Below are positions 1 through 8,623 of a stretch of 64,000 nucleotides of DNA, piece after piece (position 1 is the first letter of the stretch; the number at the start of each line of letters is the position of its first letter). The stretch is from JAAYUJ01 sp963698165 (GTDB taxonomy: Bacteria; Desulfobacterota; Syntrophobacteria; Syntrophobacterales; Syntrophobacteraceae), in the NCBI GenBank assembly GCA_963698165.1, contig CAVOPT010000004.1:372001-436000 (forward strand), read 5' to 3'. A model generated the notes under the pieces. That model was not told the DNA's origin. It saw only the letters and a program-made list of their open reading frames with translations, and made no database searches. The position numbers and the translations under genes were made by a program.

Positions 1-449
1 GAGAGCAGGAACAGGTCTCGGCGATCGCCGCCAAGACCATGGAAGTGAGCCAGTTTTTGGTTGATAAAGTGGGCGTTGGTCAGGTAGATTTCAAGAGTGA
101 TGATAAAAAGGTCTTACTCACTTACCACGATCCCTGCCACTTGAAGAAGTCCCTGGGGGTGACATCGCAGCCGCGCAGTTTGCTGCAGGCCAGTACGCGG
201 TATCGCTTCAAGGAAATGGTCGAAGCCGATCGCTGCTGCGGTATGGGGGGCAGTTTTAATTTGCAGCATTATGACATTTCCGCAGCCATCGGGAAGCGCA
301 AGCGAGACAACATCGTGCAGTCGGGGTGTGAGGTCGTCGCCACGAGCTGCCCGGCCTGCATGCTGCAAATGACCGACATGCTGTCGCAGGCGGGGGACCG
401 GGTCCAGGTCAAGCATGCCATTGAAGTATACGCTGAGTCTTTAACTTAG
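1..449 (+). CDS. Fe-S CCG-domain oxidoreductase subunit, C-terminal part (5' cut by window)
   Basis: The reading frame is open to the left edge of the window (codons start at base 3), so the N-terminus is missing. What is visible is one cysteine-rich CCG domain: CH in YHDPCHLKKSLGV, then RCCGMGGSF and SCPACMLQ. This domain type is known from heterodisulfide reductase HdrB, GlcF and LutA, where it binds an Fe-S cluster. It closely resembles the C-terminus of the LUD/Fe-S/CCG fusion at 4764-6902, so it is probably a lactate or glycolate dehydrogenase iron-sulfur subunit. A GntR regulator gene follows 22 bases later on the same strand. The exact substrate cannot be told from this fragment. Confidence 0.75.
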   Translation, partial: EQEQVSAIAAKTMEVSQFLVDKVGVGQVDFKSDDKKVLLTYHDPCHLKKSLGVTSQPRSLLQASTRYRFKEMVEADRCCGMGGSFNLQHYDISAAIGKRKRDNIVQSGCEVVATSCPACMLQMTDMLSQAGDRVQVKHAIEVYAESLT

Positions 450-471
450 AAAACAGTCGGGACCCGTTCTC

Positions 472-1180
472 ATGTTGAAGCCAATTAGACCAAAGCGGAT
501 GTCTGATCAGGTCTTCGAGCAATTGAAGGACCTCATCTTTCGGGGACACCTCAAGCCCGGGGAACGCTTGATGACCGAGCGCGAACTGGCTCAAAATCTG
601 GGCGTGAGTCGACCGACGGTGAGGGAAGCCATCAACAAACTGGTGGCCATGCATTTGCTCGAGCACCGTCAGGGGCAGGGAACCTTTGTGAACCCGCCAA
701 ACGCCAGCGCTGACAGGAATCCTCTCGCAGCGGTTATCAATGGGCAGGATGCCAGCTTGATGGATCTTTTGGAAGTGCGGCTGGGGTTGGAATGTAACGC
801 CGTGGCCCTGGCCGCTCGGCGGGCCACGGAGGAAGATGTCCGCGAGATTGAGAAGAGTGTGCAAGCAAATGGCTGTGGCGGTGGGCGAGGGAAACCTGGG
901 GAGCGACGCCGACATTACTTTTCACATGGCGATCGCCTATGCCACGAAAAACATCGTGCAGATTCATATCATGAAAAGCCTTTATGACCTCCTCTTCTAT
1001 GGCATCCAGGAGAACCTGCAGCACTTGTATACGGAACCGATGAATCTGGACAAGGTTCTGCAGCAGCATACCGACATCCTCAATGCCATTCGTCAGCGCG
1101 ATCCGGATGAAGCCTATGCCGCAATGAAGCGGCACATCACTTTTGTGCAGGACTACTTCAAGGAACGAAATATTGGCTAA
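472..1180 (+). pseudogene. GntR/FadR-family transcriptional regulator, frameshifted (LldR-like)
   Basis: Residues 1-75 are a winged helix-turn-helix of the GntR family (RELAQNLGVSRPTVREAINK), followed by an FCD ligand-binding domain with TFHMAIA and QQHTDILNAI. The protein is split: the first frame runs to base 987 and the rest is read from about 865 in the +2 frame. Removing one A from the AAA at 867-869 restores a continuous protein of about 235 residues. FadR-subfamily regulators of this type (LldR, PdhR) sense lactate, pyruvate or other acids, which fits the neighbouring lactate genes. It is either a recent pseudogene or a homopolymer error in the assembly. Confidence 0.75.
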
Positions 1181-1540
1181 GAACTGTCATTCCGTGTCAC
1201 CGCAGGGCGGATGATCAGCGAACAGGTCGAAAGGAATAGGTTCGAGACATGTTCCCCTGCTTCCAGAAGCGTTGCCGGAGTTTCCTTCCTGCGACGTGAG
1301 AGCGAACTTATCCCATGGGGATAACAGTTGGTTCTCTCCTGTGCGGCAATAATTGCCCACAGGCAAGACCGATGACGATGCGGGCGGAAACCATATTTCT
1401 TTGCGATGCAATGATATCATTGGGTTCGATCACTAATACCACCCCTTGACGCTAAGCCCCCACCCAAACCATCTCCACCTCCGGCGGGAAAAAGCCGCGT
1501 GAGGGGACGTTCCCCCATGCAGAACGAAGGTGAGAGACCC
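1181..1540. other. Convergent intergenic region with three inverted repeats
   Basis: No gene is supported here. It lies between the 3' ends of the GntR gene (+) and a CoA-transferase gene (-). It holds three symmetric sequences. One is TTATCCC/GGGATAA at 1308-1324 with a 3-base loop. The second is a nearly perfect hairpin at 1338-1363 with 12-base arms and one bulged C. The third is a perfect 14-bp palindrome CAATGATATCATTG at 1409-1422. The hairpins may end transcription from both sides, although no T-run follows. The palindrome is more like a protein-binding site. Confidence 0.6.
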
Positions 1541-3046
1541 CTAGCATTCCGGCAGCTCGAGATCGGGCAGCATGGCGCCGTGCTCCATGAGGTTGAGGTG
1601 GAGCTCGTAGCACGTATCCAGGTCGTGGCGGATGTGGCCGACCCGGGCTCTTTCAATGTACCGGTGGAGGTAATCGCGGTAGGCCGGGTGGGCACAAGTA
1701 TCGATAATCTCCGCGGCGCGCTGCATGGGCCCGAGGCCGCGAAGATCGGCAAGGCCCTGTTCGGTTACAACAATTTGCACCGAATGCTCATTGTTGTCGA
1801 CGTGAGGGCACATGGGCACGATGGAAGAAATCTTACCCCCTTTGGCAATCGATGGGCACATGTAGATCGAGACGAAGCCGTTGCGGGTGAATTCGCCGCT
1901 GCCCCCGACGCCGTTCATGACGTCGGTGCCGAAGATGTGGGATGAGTTGACATTCCCGTAGATATCGACCTCGAGCGCGGTGTTCATGGCGATCACCCCG
2001 AGGCGCGTGACGACGCCGGGATGGTTGGAGATCTCCTGCGGCCGCAGGACAATGCGGGGGGCGAAGAAGTCCATGTTGTCATAGATCCGCTGCAGGGTTT
2101 CGGGGGTTAGGGTCAAGCTGGTGGTGCTGGCCCCCGTGAGCTTTTCCGCTTCCATGAGGTCAACGAGCGCATCCTGGAAGACCTCGGTGTACATCTTGAA
2201 TGGTGGAATTTCAGGACTTTGACCCAGGACACTCATCACCGCGTTGGCAATATTTCCGACTCCCGCCTGTAAGGGAAGAAACTCCTTGGGGATGCGCTTG
2301 GCTGCGAGCTCAAGCAGGAGAAAATCCAGGACGTGCTCGGCGATCTTCTGACTGCGCGCGTCTGCCGGGCTGAACGGGGCGACGCGATCGGGCTCGTTGT
2401 TCTCGATGATTCCCAGGACCCTCCGGGGATCGACCTCCGCGTAAGGCATGCCGAGGTGCGCCAGGGGGTCATGTATCGGCACGGGAACGCGGCGCGGGGG
2501 TGGGGGCAGGATGATGATATCCGCCATTTCCCGCAGGCGCTTGGAGTGAAAATGGTTGATCTCGATAAACACATAATCCGCATACTTCAGATAGGCGGGG
2601 GTTGCGCCGATGGATGTCGTCAGGTAGACCCTGCCGTCCGGTGTTACCTCGGTGGCCTCGACGACGGCGAAATTCAGCTTTCCATGAAAGCCGGCCAGTA
2701 TTGTCTGTGAGAGCGCCGAAAGGTGCATGTCCACGTATTCGACCTGCTCGCTGTTGATCTGGCGTCGAAGCCGGCCGGCACTTTGATAGGGCGCTCTATA
2801 CGAGATCGCTTCAGCCTCCGCCAGGGGTTCATCGATACTCTCGCTGCTTGAAGCTCCGGTGAGTACTCGTATCTTGAATGGTTCCCCCTTTTCGTGTAAT
2901 TCACGGGCTCTTGCCGCGATGGCCTTCGGCACGAGTTTTGCCGCGCCCGAATTCGTAAACCCGCTGAAGGCCACGGTCGCTCCATTGGGAATGCGCGCGG
3001 CGGCTTCTTCAGGCGTAAGGTCAGGAAACACACCCACGGTTGGCAT
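1541..3046 (-). CDS. Acetyl-CoA hydrolase/succinyl-CoA:acetate CoA-transferase family protein
   Basis: About 501 residues, the normal length for the class I CoA-transferases of the AarC/Ach1/ScpC group, which move CoA between acetate and succinate or other acyl groups. Conserved pieces include AFSGFTNSG near the N-terminus, GVGNIANAV at about 263, the expected catalytic glutamate in YTEVFQD at about residue 288, and NGVGGSGEFTRN near 385. The start is the ATG at 3046 (a GTG lies just before it), 7 bases after AAGGAG. It follows a paralogue on the same strand (gap 35 bases). It could turn acetyl-CoA from lactate into acetate while activating another acid. Confidence 0.85.
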   Translation of the reverse strand: MPTVGVFPDLTPEEAAARIPNGATVAFSGFTNSGAAKLVPKAIAARARELHEKGEPFKIRVLTGASSSESIDEPLAEAEAISYRAPYQSAGRLRRQINSEQVEYVDMHLSALSQTILAGFHGKLNFAVVEATEVTPDGRVYLTTSIGATPAYLKYADYVFIEINHFHSKRLREMADIIILPPPPRRVPVPIHDPLAHLGMPYAEVDPRRVLGIIENNEPDRVAPFSPADARSQKIAEHVLDFLLLELAAKRIPKEFLPLQAGVGNIANAVMSVLGQSPEIPPFKMYTEVFQDALVDLMEAEKLTGASTTSLTLTPETLQRIYDNMDFFAPRIVLRPQEISNHPGVVTRLGVIAMNTALEVDIYGNVNSSHIFGTDVMNGVGGSGEFTRNGFVSIYMCPSIAKGGKISSIVPMCPHVDNNEHSVQIVVTEQGLADLRGLGPMQRAAEIIDTCAHPAYRDYLHRYIERARVGHIRHDLDTCYELHLNLMEHGAMLPDLELPEC

Positions 3047-3081
3047 CACTTCACTCCTTCAAGTCATCAGATCCGGTTGCT

Positions 3082-4596
3082 TCAGTTGGAGCCAATTTGT
3101 GAAAGGTCGAGGCCCGGCAGCATGGTGCCATGTTCGAGGAAATTGCGGTGCAGCTCATAGCATTCTCTCAGGTTGTGCCGGATGTGGCCGACCCGCGACC
3201 GTTCCAGATAACGGTACAGGTAGTCGCGGTACGCGGGATGGGCGCAGTTCTTGATGATCGCTTGTGCCCTATGCATCGGGCCGAGGCCTCGGAGATCCGC
3301 GATGCCCTGGTCGGTCACGACGATCTGCACCGAATGCTCATTGCTGTCGATGTGCGGAGTCATGGGCACAATGCAGGAAATCCTGCCGCCCCTGGCAGTT
3401 GACGGGCACATGATGATGGGAAGGTAGGCGTTGCGGGTGAATTCACCGCTGCCTCCGACACCGTTCACGATATCCGTTCCAAACAAGTGCGAAGAGTTGG
3501 CGTTGCCATAGATGTCCACCTCAAGAGCCGCATTCATGGCAATCACCCCGAGGCGCCGAATAAGCGTCGGGTGATTGGAAACATCCTGCGGCCGCAAAAC
3601 GATGCGCGGCACAAAGAAGTCCAAGCGCTGGGTGATGCGTTTCAGGGTATTTGCCGTCACCGAGAGGCTGGTGGCACTGGCGCCCGTCACCATGCCTTCC
3701 TCCATGAGGCCGATTAAGGGATCGTGAATCACCAGGTTAAAGATCCGGAACGGCGGGATGTAAGGGTTCTTGCCTAAAGCTGCCAGAACGCCGTCGGCGA
3801 CCGTACCGACGCCCATCTGTATGGGCAGAAATTCCTCGGGGATGCGGCCGGTGTGCATCTCGTCGAAGAGGAAGCGGATCACGTGCTCGGCAATTTTGTG
3901 GCTCGTGGCATCGGGTGCGGCGGGTGGGTCCAGGTAATCCGGTTCATCGCTTTCGACAATACCGATGACCTTTTTGGGATCAACCACGGCAAACGACGAG
4001 CCAAACTTGGTCATGGGATCGAGAATGGGAAAAGGACTGCGATGGGGGGGCGGCCGCAGCATGAAAATATCGGCCATCTCCCGAAGGCGCGGAGAATGAT
4101 AGCGATTGATTTCGATCAAAACGCGGTCGGCACATTTGAGGTAGGTTGGAGAAGCGCCGATCGAGGTGGTCAGATAGACCCTGCCGTCGGGGGTGATCTC
4201 GGTTGCCTCGATGACGGCGAAGTCCACAGGGCCGAAAAACCCATAGGAAACGCTCTCGGGAACGTGGGAAAGGTGCATGTCCACATATTCGACTTCCTGG
4301 CGGTTGATCTGTTTGCGCAGGGTGGGGGCGGTCTGGTAGGGGGCGCGCCAGGTGATGGCCCGGGCCTGCGCCAGCCCTTCATCGACGTCGACGCCACAGG
4401 CAGCCCCGCTCAATATCTGGATCTTAAAGGATTCGCCCTGTGCGTGCTTCTTGCGGGCGCTGGCGGCAAGGGCCCGAGGAATGGCTTTTGGCGCGCCCAC
4501 ATTGCCGAAGCCGCTGAAGGCTATGGTGGCGTTATCATAAATTTGAGCAACCGCTTCCTCAGGAGTAAGCTTTGGATAAGGATTCAAGGTCAACAT
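3082..4596 (-). CDS. CoA-transferase paralogue lacking the expected catalytic glutamate
   Basis: This 504-residue protein aligns end to end without gaps with its downstream neighbour for the first 300 residues and shares GVGTVAD and NGVGGSGEFTRN. However, the stretch YTEVFQD of the neighbour reads FNLVIHD here, so leucine (codon ctg) replaces the active-site glutamate at about residue 288. In AarC-type enzymes that glutamate forms the acyl and CoA intermediate. The start is the ATG at 4596 after GGGAGG. The protein is otherwise intact, so it may act on a different reaction, use another residue, or be a non-catalytic partner of the 1541-3046 product. Family assignment is firm; activity is uncertain. 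Confidence 0.8.
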   Translation of the reverse strand: MLTLNPYPKLTPEEAVAQIYDNATIAFSGFGNVGAPKAIPRALAASARKKHAQGESFKIQILSGAACGVDVDEGLAQARAITWRAPYQTAPTLRKQINRQEVEYVDMHLSHVPESVSYGFFGPVDFAVIEATEITPDGRVYLTTSIGASPTYLKCADRVLIEINRYHSPRLREMADIFMLRPPPHRSPFPILDPMTKFGSSFAVVDPKKVIGIVESDEPDYLDPPAAPDATSHKIAEHVIRFLFDEMHTGRIPEEFLPIQMGVGTVADGVLAALGKNPYIPPFRIFNLVIHDPLIGLMEEGMVTGASATSLSVTANTLKRITQRLDFFVPRIVLRPQDVSNHPTLIRRLGVIAMNAALEVDIYGNANSSHLFGTDIVNGVGGSGEFTRNAYLPIIMCPSTARGGRISCIVPMTPHIDSNEHSVQIVVTDQGIADLRGLGPMHRAQAIIKNCAHPAYRDYLYRYLERSRVGHIRHNLRECYELHRNFLEHGTMLPGLDLSQIGSN

Positions 4597-4763
4597 CACT
4601 CCTCCCTCTCAGGGACTACCACATCCTGTAAAAGCATGAAAAGGTTCATTCCGCTACTGCCTCAGCAATATGCTTTACCTCGAGCTTCGCGTCTTTCCGA
4701 AGAGGTGCCCGTCTCTTGGCAAGCATGAGGACCGCCACAGCCGCATCGCGATGGTAATCAATC

Positions 4764-6902
4764 CTACTTCAGCCTTTCAGCCAACAGTTCGACGGTGTGC
4801 TTCACGTTGACTGCGGTCCCCTCCTTATCAAAGCCGCCCTTGATCTGCATCACACAGCCAGGACAGTCCATCGCCACAAGAGAGGCCCCGCTATCCCTGA
4901 TGTTCTTCAGTTTGCGCTCCAAGATCGGGGCGGAAATCTCCGGTAATTTGAGCGAGTATGAGCCGCCCATACCACAGCAGATGTCTGATTCGAACATCTC
5001 CACAAGGTCATAGCCAGTTTTCTTTAGGAGCTCCCGCGGTTCCTCATGTACATTCAAGGTTCTCTTGAGGTGGCACGAGTCGTGATAGGTCAATTTCCCG
5101 AGCTGCTGGCCTTCTTTGAAGGCCAAACGACCTTCATCCAAGAGTTTCTTCACAAAGGAAGAGAAATCCAACGCCTTTGCTGACAGCTCCCTTGCCTCAG
5201 GCATCCATTGAGTCTGGCCGAGACTTTCAAAAGTATTGATGAATTCATGTTTCAGGGCAACGGTACAGGTGGGGCAGGCCGATACCACATAATCGGCTTT
5301 CTCTTCCAGGAGGGCCTTGATATTGTCAATGGCATTCTGTCCTGCTACCTCATAGGCGCCGCTATAGCGGGCTGGGGCGCCGCAACACGTCTGCGCGTCA
5401 GGAAAGGCAACCTCAATGCCCGCTTTGTTCAATATCTCCACTATCGCTTCTCCCATCGCCGGATAAGCAAAGTCTATGAGGCACCCGGCATAGAAGGCAA
5501 CCTTTTCCCCGGTCTTCGGCTGCTCTATTTTCTTGATCCTGTCCCTGAAAGGGACGTCGGCAATCGCGGGCAAACTGCGGAAATCGGTCAGATTCGACAG
5601 GAACATCGGCAGGTGCCGAATGAAGCCTTCCCTGGCGAAAGGCTTCTGCGTCACCGATGCCGTGCGCAGTATGGAATGGAAGAGCCTTCGGTTATTCACG
5701 ACGGCGAACATAGCCTTCTCGATTAACGGCTGGCCTTGCTCCTTTGCTATGCGGCGACGGATCTCGAGGATGAGCTCGGGAATGTCTATCTTCCCGGGAC
5801 AGACCTCTCTGCAGCTGCCGCACTGGATGCAGAGGCCCTGGATCTCTTCCGACTTTTTCAGTTCATCAAACCAGGCGGTGAGGATTGTGCCGATGCCGCC
5901 GGTATAGACCTGTCCGAAGACGTGACCACCAACAAGGCGGAAGACGGGGCAAACATTAAGACATGACGCACAGCGGATACACTGCAGCGCCTGTTTGAAC
6001 TTCGGGTCCTCTGACATCTCCGTCCTTCGGTTATCCATGAGGATGATGTGCAGCTCTTTCATGGTTCCGTAGGTCGTGGGTGTTGGTCCCGTGATGATCG
6101 AGACATAACTCGTCAGTAATTGGCCTGTTGCGCTCTTGGGAAGGGCTGTAAGAATAGGGGCAATGTCATCGAATGAGGCCACGAGTTTTTCGAGACCGAT
6201 GATGGCGACATGTATTTTGGGCAGGGTGGTGACCAGACGGGCATTCCCTTCATTGGTAACGAGGACTATGCTGCCCGTCTCTGCTACCGCAATATTCCCG
6301 CCGGATATGCCCATATCTGCATTCAGGAATTTCCCGCGCAATTCTTTACGGGCCACCTTGACCAGACGGGGAATGTCGGTGCTCAGCCGCTCGTGAACCT
6401 CTTTGCTGAAAAGATCCGCCACTTCTTCCTTGGTCATGTGAATGGCGGGCAGGACCATGTGAGAAGGTGTCTGTCCTGCAAGTTGAATTATCCACTCCCC
6501 TAGATCTGTCTCCCTTACAGCAATCCCGGCCTTTTCGAGGTAGGGGTTGAGATGTATCTCCTCTGAGGCCATCGATTTAGACTTGACAACACTCTTGACC
6601 CCTTTCTCCTGGGCTAACTTTACGATATACTCCTTAACGGCCTCGGGACTGTTGGTTCGAAACACTTTAGCCCCTTTAGCTTCGGCCTGCTGTTTGAATC
6701 GTTCAGCCAAAACATCAAAGTGCGAAGCCGCATAGGATTTTAACTCAGCTATCTTGCTCCTCAGGGCTTCGAAGTCTATCCCTTCGTACGCCTGTGCACG
6801 GCTGATCCGATACGCCTCGGAAAACCTGCCGAGGGCTCCCGTCAGAGTTGGCGTATGTAACGCCTTGTCTATCCTCTTTCTAAATTCGTTACTTATAGCC
6901 AT
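4764..6902 (-). CDS. LUD / 4Fe-4S / double CCG fusion protein (LutB-LutA-like lactate dehydrogenase subunit)
   Basis: A 712-residue fusion of what are separate proteins in Bacillus. A LutB-like LUD domain (about 60-280) is followed by two 4Fe-4S motifs, CIRCASCLNVCP and CIQCGSCREVCPG (about 300-370). Two CCG domains follow, one with TCCGAP and SACPTC, the other with YHDSCHLKR, ICCGMGGSY and MDCPGC. LutABC-type complexes oxidise L-lactate to pyruvate in the cytoplasm. The ATG overlaps the stop of the upstream lutC-like gene, so the two are translationally coupled. The second CCG domain is nearest to the partial gene at the left edge. The electron acceptor is not shown by the sequence. Confidence 0.88.
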   Translation of the reverse strand: MAISNEFRKRIDKALHTPTLTGALGRFSEAYRISRAQAYEGIDFEALRSKIAELKSYAASHFDVLAERFKQQAEAKGAKVFRTNSPEAVKEYIVKLAQEKGVKSVVKSKSMASEEIHLNPYLEKAGIAVRETDLGEWIIQLAGQTPSHMVLPAIHMTKEEVADLFSKEVHERLSTDIPRLVKVARKELRGKFLNADMGISGGNIAVAETGSIVLVTNEGNARLVTTLPKIHVAIIGLEKLVASFDDIAPILTALPKSATGQLLTSYVSIITGPTPTTYGTMKELHIILMDNRRTEMSEDPKFKQALQCIRCASCLNVCPVFRLVGGHVFGQVYTGGIGTILTAWFDELKKSEEIQGLCIQCGSCREVCPGKIDIPELILEIRRRIAKEQGQPLIEKAMFAVVNNRRLFHSILRTASVTQKPFAREGFIRHLPMFLSNLTDFRSLPAIADVPFRDRIKKIEQPKTGEKVAFYAGCLIDFAYPAMGEAIVEILNKAGIEVAFPDAQTCCGAPARYSGAYEVAGQNAIDNIKALLEEKADYVVSACPTCTVALKHEFINTFESLGQTQWMPEARELSAKALDFSSFVKKLLDEGRLAFKEGQQLGKLTYHDSCHLKRTLNVHEEPRELLKKTGYDLVEMFESDICCGMGGSYSLKLPEISAPILERKLKNIRDSGASLVAMDCPGCVMQIKGGFDKEGTAVNVKHTVELLAERLK

Positions 6903-7453
6903 CAGCTCAGCCCTCCCAGTTCGTCCACGAATACAATGATTAGTCTCTCGGGGCCGTGAACCCCAATGGTCAACACCCGCTCGATATCTGCAGTCCGGCT
7001 CGGCCCGGTTATCATGGCAATGTAGCCGCTCTCATTAGGGTTTACCTTCGTCAAAAGGGCCGGCAGGTCCGCCAGAATCCTATCCGTGGCGATCAGGGCG
7101 ATATGGATGACGGGCAGTGTAGACACCAAACGCTGTTCCACCGGTGTTGAGTCCTGCACCAGCGTACCGGTATTTGCTATGGCCCAATCCATCTGGCTGA
7201 TGCCGATCTTACTGTCAGCCGCAAGCTCACGGGTAATCTCGAACTTGAGGCCCGGTACTTCTTTCGAGAGCTGCCCCTGGTCCAATCCTTTCAGAAAAGG
7301 GCTTTCAGCCCAGAGGGCATAGGATTGTGGCGCATCGGCCACCCCTTCCTTCTTGAGGAAGACGAGGATGAAATCGAGTGCTGCGGCCTTTGTCGCAAAG
7401 CGATGCACCTCGGCGCTCACCGCCTCTGCCTTGACCTTAAATGCATCAACCAT
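6902..7453 (-). CDS. lutC: LutC/YkgG-family LUD-domain protein
   Basis: A 183-residue LUD-domain protein. Landmarks are DWAIANTGTLV near residue 98, LPVIHIALI and MITGPSRTADIERVLTIGVHG towards the C-terminus, typical for LutC. LutC is a cytoplasmic subunit of the LutABC L-lactate oxidation complex. An AAAGGAG lies upstream of the ATG. The gene overlaps the preceding lutA-like remnant by 8 bases and the following fusion gene by a few bases, so it sits in one transcription unit with them. The symbol is by family similarity only. Confidence 0.8.
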   Translation of the reverse strand: MVDAFKVKAEAVSAEVHRFATKAAALDFILVFLKKEGVADAPQSYALWAESPFLKGLDQGQLSKEVPGLKFEITRELAADSKIGISQMDWAIANTGTLVQDSTPVEQRLVSTLPVIHIALIATDRILADLPALLTKVNPNESGYIAMITGPSRTADIERVLTIGVHGPERLIIVFVDELGGLS

Positions 7454-7776
7454 TTACTTTGACTCCTTTTCTCTCTCGTCCGCACGATTCTCCAAGAAGG
7501 AAGATACAGTGGTTTATCTTTTGCCCCTGAGCAAATCTGCCCACGTGATCAAGCAACTGCATCATATAGGCGGGGCATCCCGTAACTACCCGCTCGGCAT
7601 CGGTCTTATTGAAATCAATTACCTGTCTCTGGGCAATCTCTTTGGAAGCACCATACTGGGTGAGGAGAAAGGATCCCCCGCTCCCGCAGCAGGCATCGGG
7701 CTCTGCCATTTGCTTCAAGGTCGCCCCCCAGACTTCCCGAGGATCTCACGGGGCGCCCCACTCACCTTCATCTTCC
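7446..7776 (-). pseudogene. Truncated and frameshifted lutA/glcF-like CCG-domain remnant
   Basis: Only the last third of a CCG-domain protein is left: MKVSGAPREILGKSGG, then KQMAEPDACCGSGGSF, then GCPAYMMQ. The two parts are out of frame. Adding one G to the six-G run (7733-7738 region, minus strand) would join them. In the final motif the expected cysteine of GCPACM is tyrosine. Upstream of about 7776 homology stops, next to a repeat element at 7785-7921. The missing role may have passed to the CCG domains fused to the LutB-like protein downstream. Confidence 0.7.
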
Positions 7777-7784
7777 TCCCTAGA

Positions 7785-7921
7785 GGGTGTCAAATAAGCC
7801 CCACCATCCCGTTACCCGTGCGAAAGCAGGGATCCGGAAAATCTGAAAAAACCTGGGTTCCGGCCTTCGTCGGAATGACGCGGTATGTGATATGGGTCAC
7901 AGAGGCTTTTTCAACACCCCC
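7785..7921. mobile_element. Short MITE-like element with imperfect terminal inverted repeats
   Basis: The ends are imperfect inverted repeats: GGGTGTCAAATAAGCCC at 7785-7801 and its counterpart at about 7904-7921, with roughly 13 of 17 positions complementary. The interior holds the segment CCGGCCTTCGTCGGAATGAC, which resembles a type of dispersed intergenic repeat seen in many proteobacterial genomes. There is no coding capacity. It separates the 5'-truncated lutA remnant from a small Fe-S protein remnant, and both break at its edges. Confidence 0.5.
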
Positions 7922-8067
7922 TAAGTGGAAGCAAGGTCAATCCCTTTCGGCCAGACATAGGCACAGGAACAGCAACCGATGCAACCTGCCGGAATGAAGA
8001 AGATATTCGGCTCTTCAATATTGCGGCCCTGCCCTCCGTCCCGGAACTCCTCCGGAATTTTGCCATT
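7921..8067 (-). pseudogene. Possible remnant of a 4Fe-4S protein
   Basis: A short open stretch without a start codon reads RNGKIPEEFRDGG, then IEEPNIFFIPAGC directly followed by IGCCSCAYVWPKGIDL, then stop. The cluster C-I-G-C-C-S-C followed by W-P-K-G looks like a damaged 4Fe-4S motif (C-x2-C-x2-C-x3-C-P) in which the last cysteine has become tryptophan. It ends at the edge of the repeat element at 7785-7921. The parent family was not recognised, and chance cannot be excluded for such a short piece. Confidence 0.3.
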
Positions 8068-8117
8068 CCGGCCTCTCGATCACGGCAGACCAAAGCAGGG
8101 CTCGCTATTCTTCAAGT

Positions 8118-8468
8118 TTATGACCAGGTTTCAGAAGGCAATCCCCCTCCTATTCCTCGGAATTTCAAGGATTTTGCCGTTTCCAGCGCCTTTATCGTGT
8201 CCTCCATCGTGTATAGCAAGCACGTCTGGGTCTCCATGAGATGGCCGGGTGCAATAATGGCCATAAGGGCGGCCATGGCCACGTTTGCATCGGGGGCCTC
8301 ATAGATGACCAATCCGTCCCACTCGCCCGTGGTGTAGTAGATGGAAATCAGCCGCCCTCCCAGGCCCTTCAGCAGCTCGTCGACGAGAGCGCCCCGGTCC
8401 TCCGGTTTCTTGATGAAACCCGTCCAGGCTGCGGGGGTGTATTTAAATTGGTACATGAAAATAGGCAT
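8118..8468 (-). CDS. GYD-domain protein
   Basis: A 116-residue protein matching the small GYD family (PF08734-like). It has an N-terminal MPIFMYQFKYTPAAW strand, GGRLISIYYTTGEWDG in the middle, and VIYEAPDANVAMAALMAI, as in dimeric alpha/beta-barrel (ferredoxin-like) proteins. The molecular function of the family is unknown. It lies directly downstream of the lactate permease on the same strand (gap of about 155 bases) and may be part of that transcription unit. There are no transmembrane segments. Confidence 0.75.
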   Translation of the reverse strand: MPIFMYQFKYTPAAWTGFIKKPEDRGALVDELLKGLGGRLISIYYTTGEWDGLVIYEAPDANVAMAALMAIIAPGHLMETQTCLLYTMEDTIKALETAKSLKFRGIGGGLPSETWS

Positions 8469-8623
8469 GGTTTTATTCTCCTTTTCTTATGATGTAAGGC
8501 CTGTAGGATTTGTAAGAACAGGTTCGGTTTGCACCAATCTTAGCCGACAAACGATGTTGAAATGGTTCAGGTTGTTGGGTCTCCTCCTTGTTGCCTCAAA
8601 GCTATTGTTGTGCCAGAGCCGAT

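Noticed and set aside
4612..4763. Short minus-strand reading ending KLEVKHIAEAVAE, similar to the end of CCG proteins
   Set aside because: Only about 35 codons, no cysteines and no start; too short to call a remnant, though it may be one.
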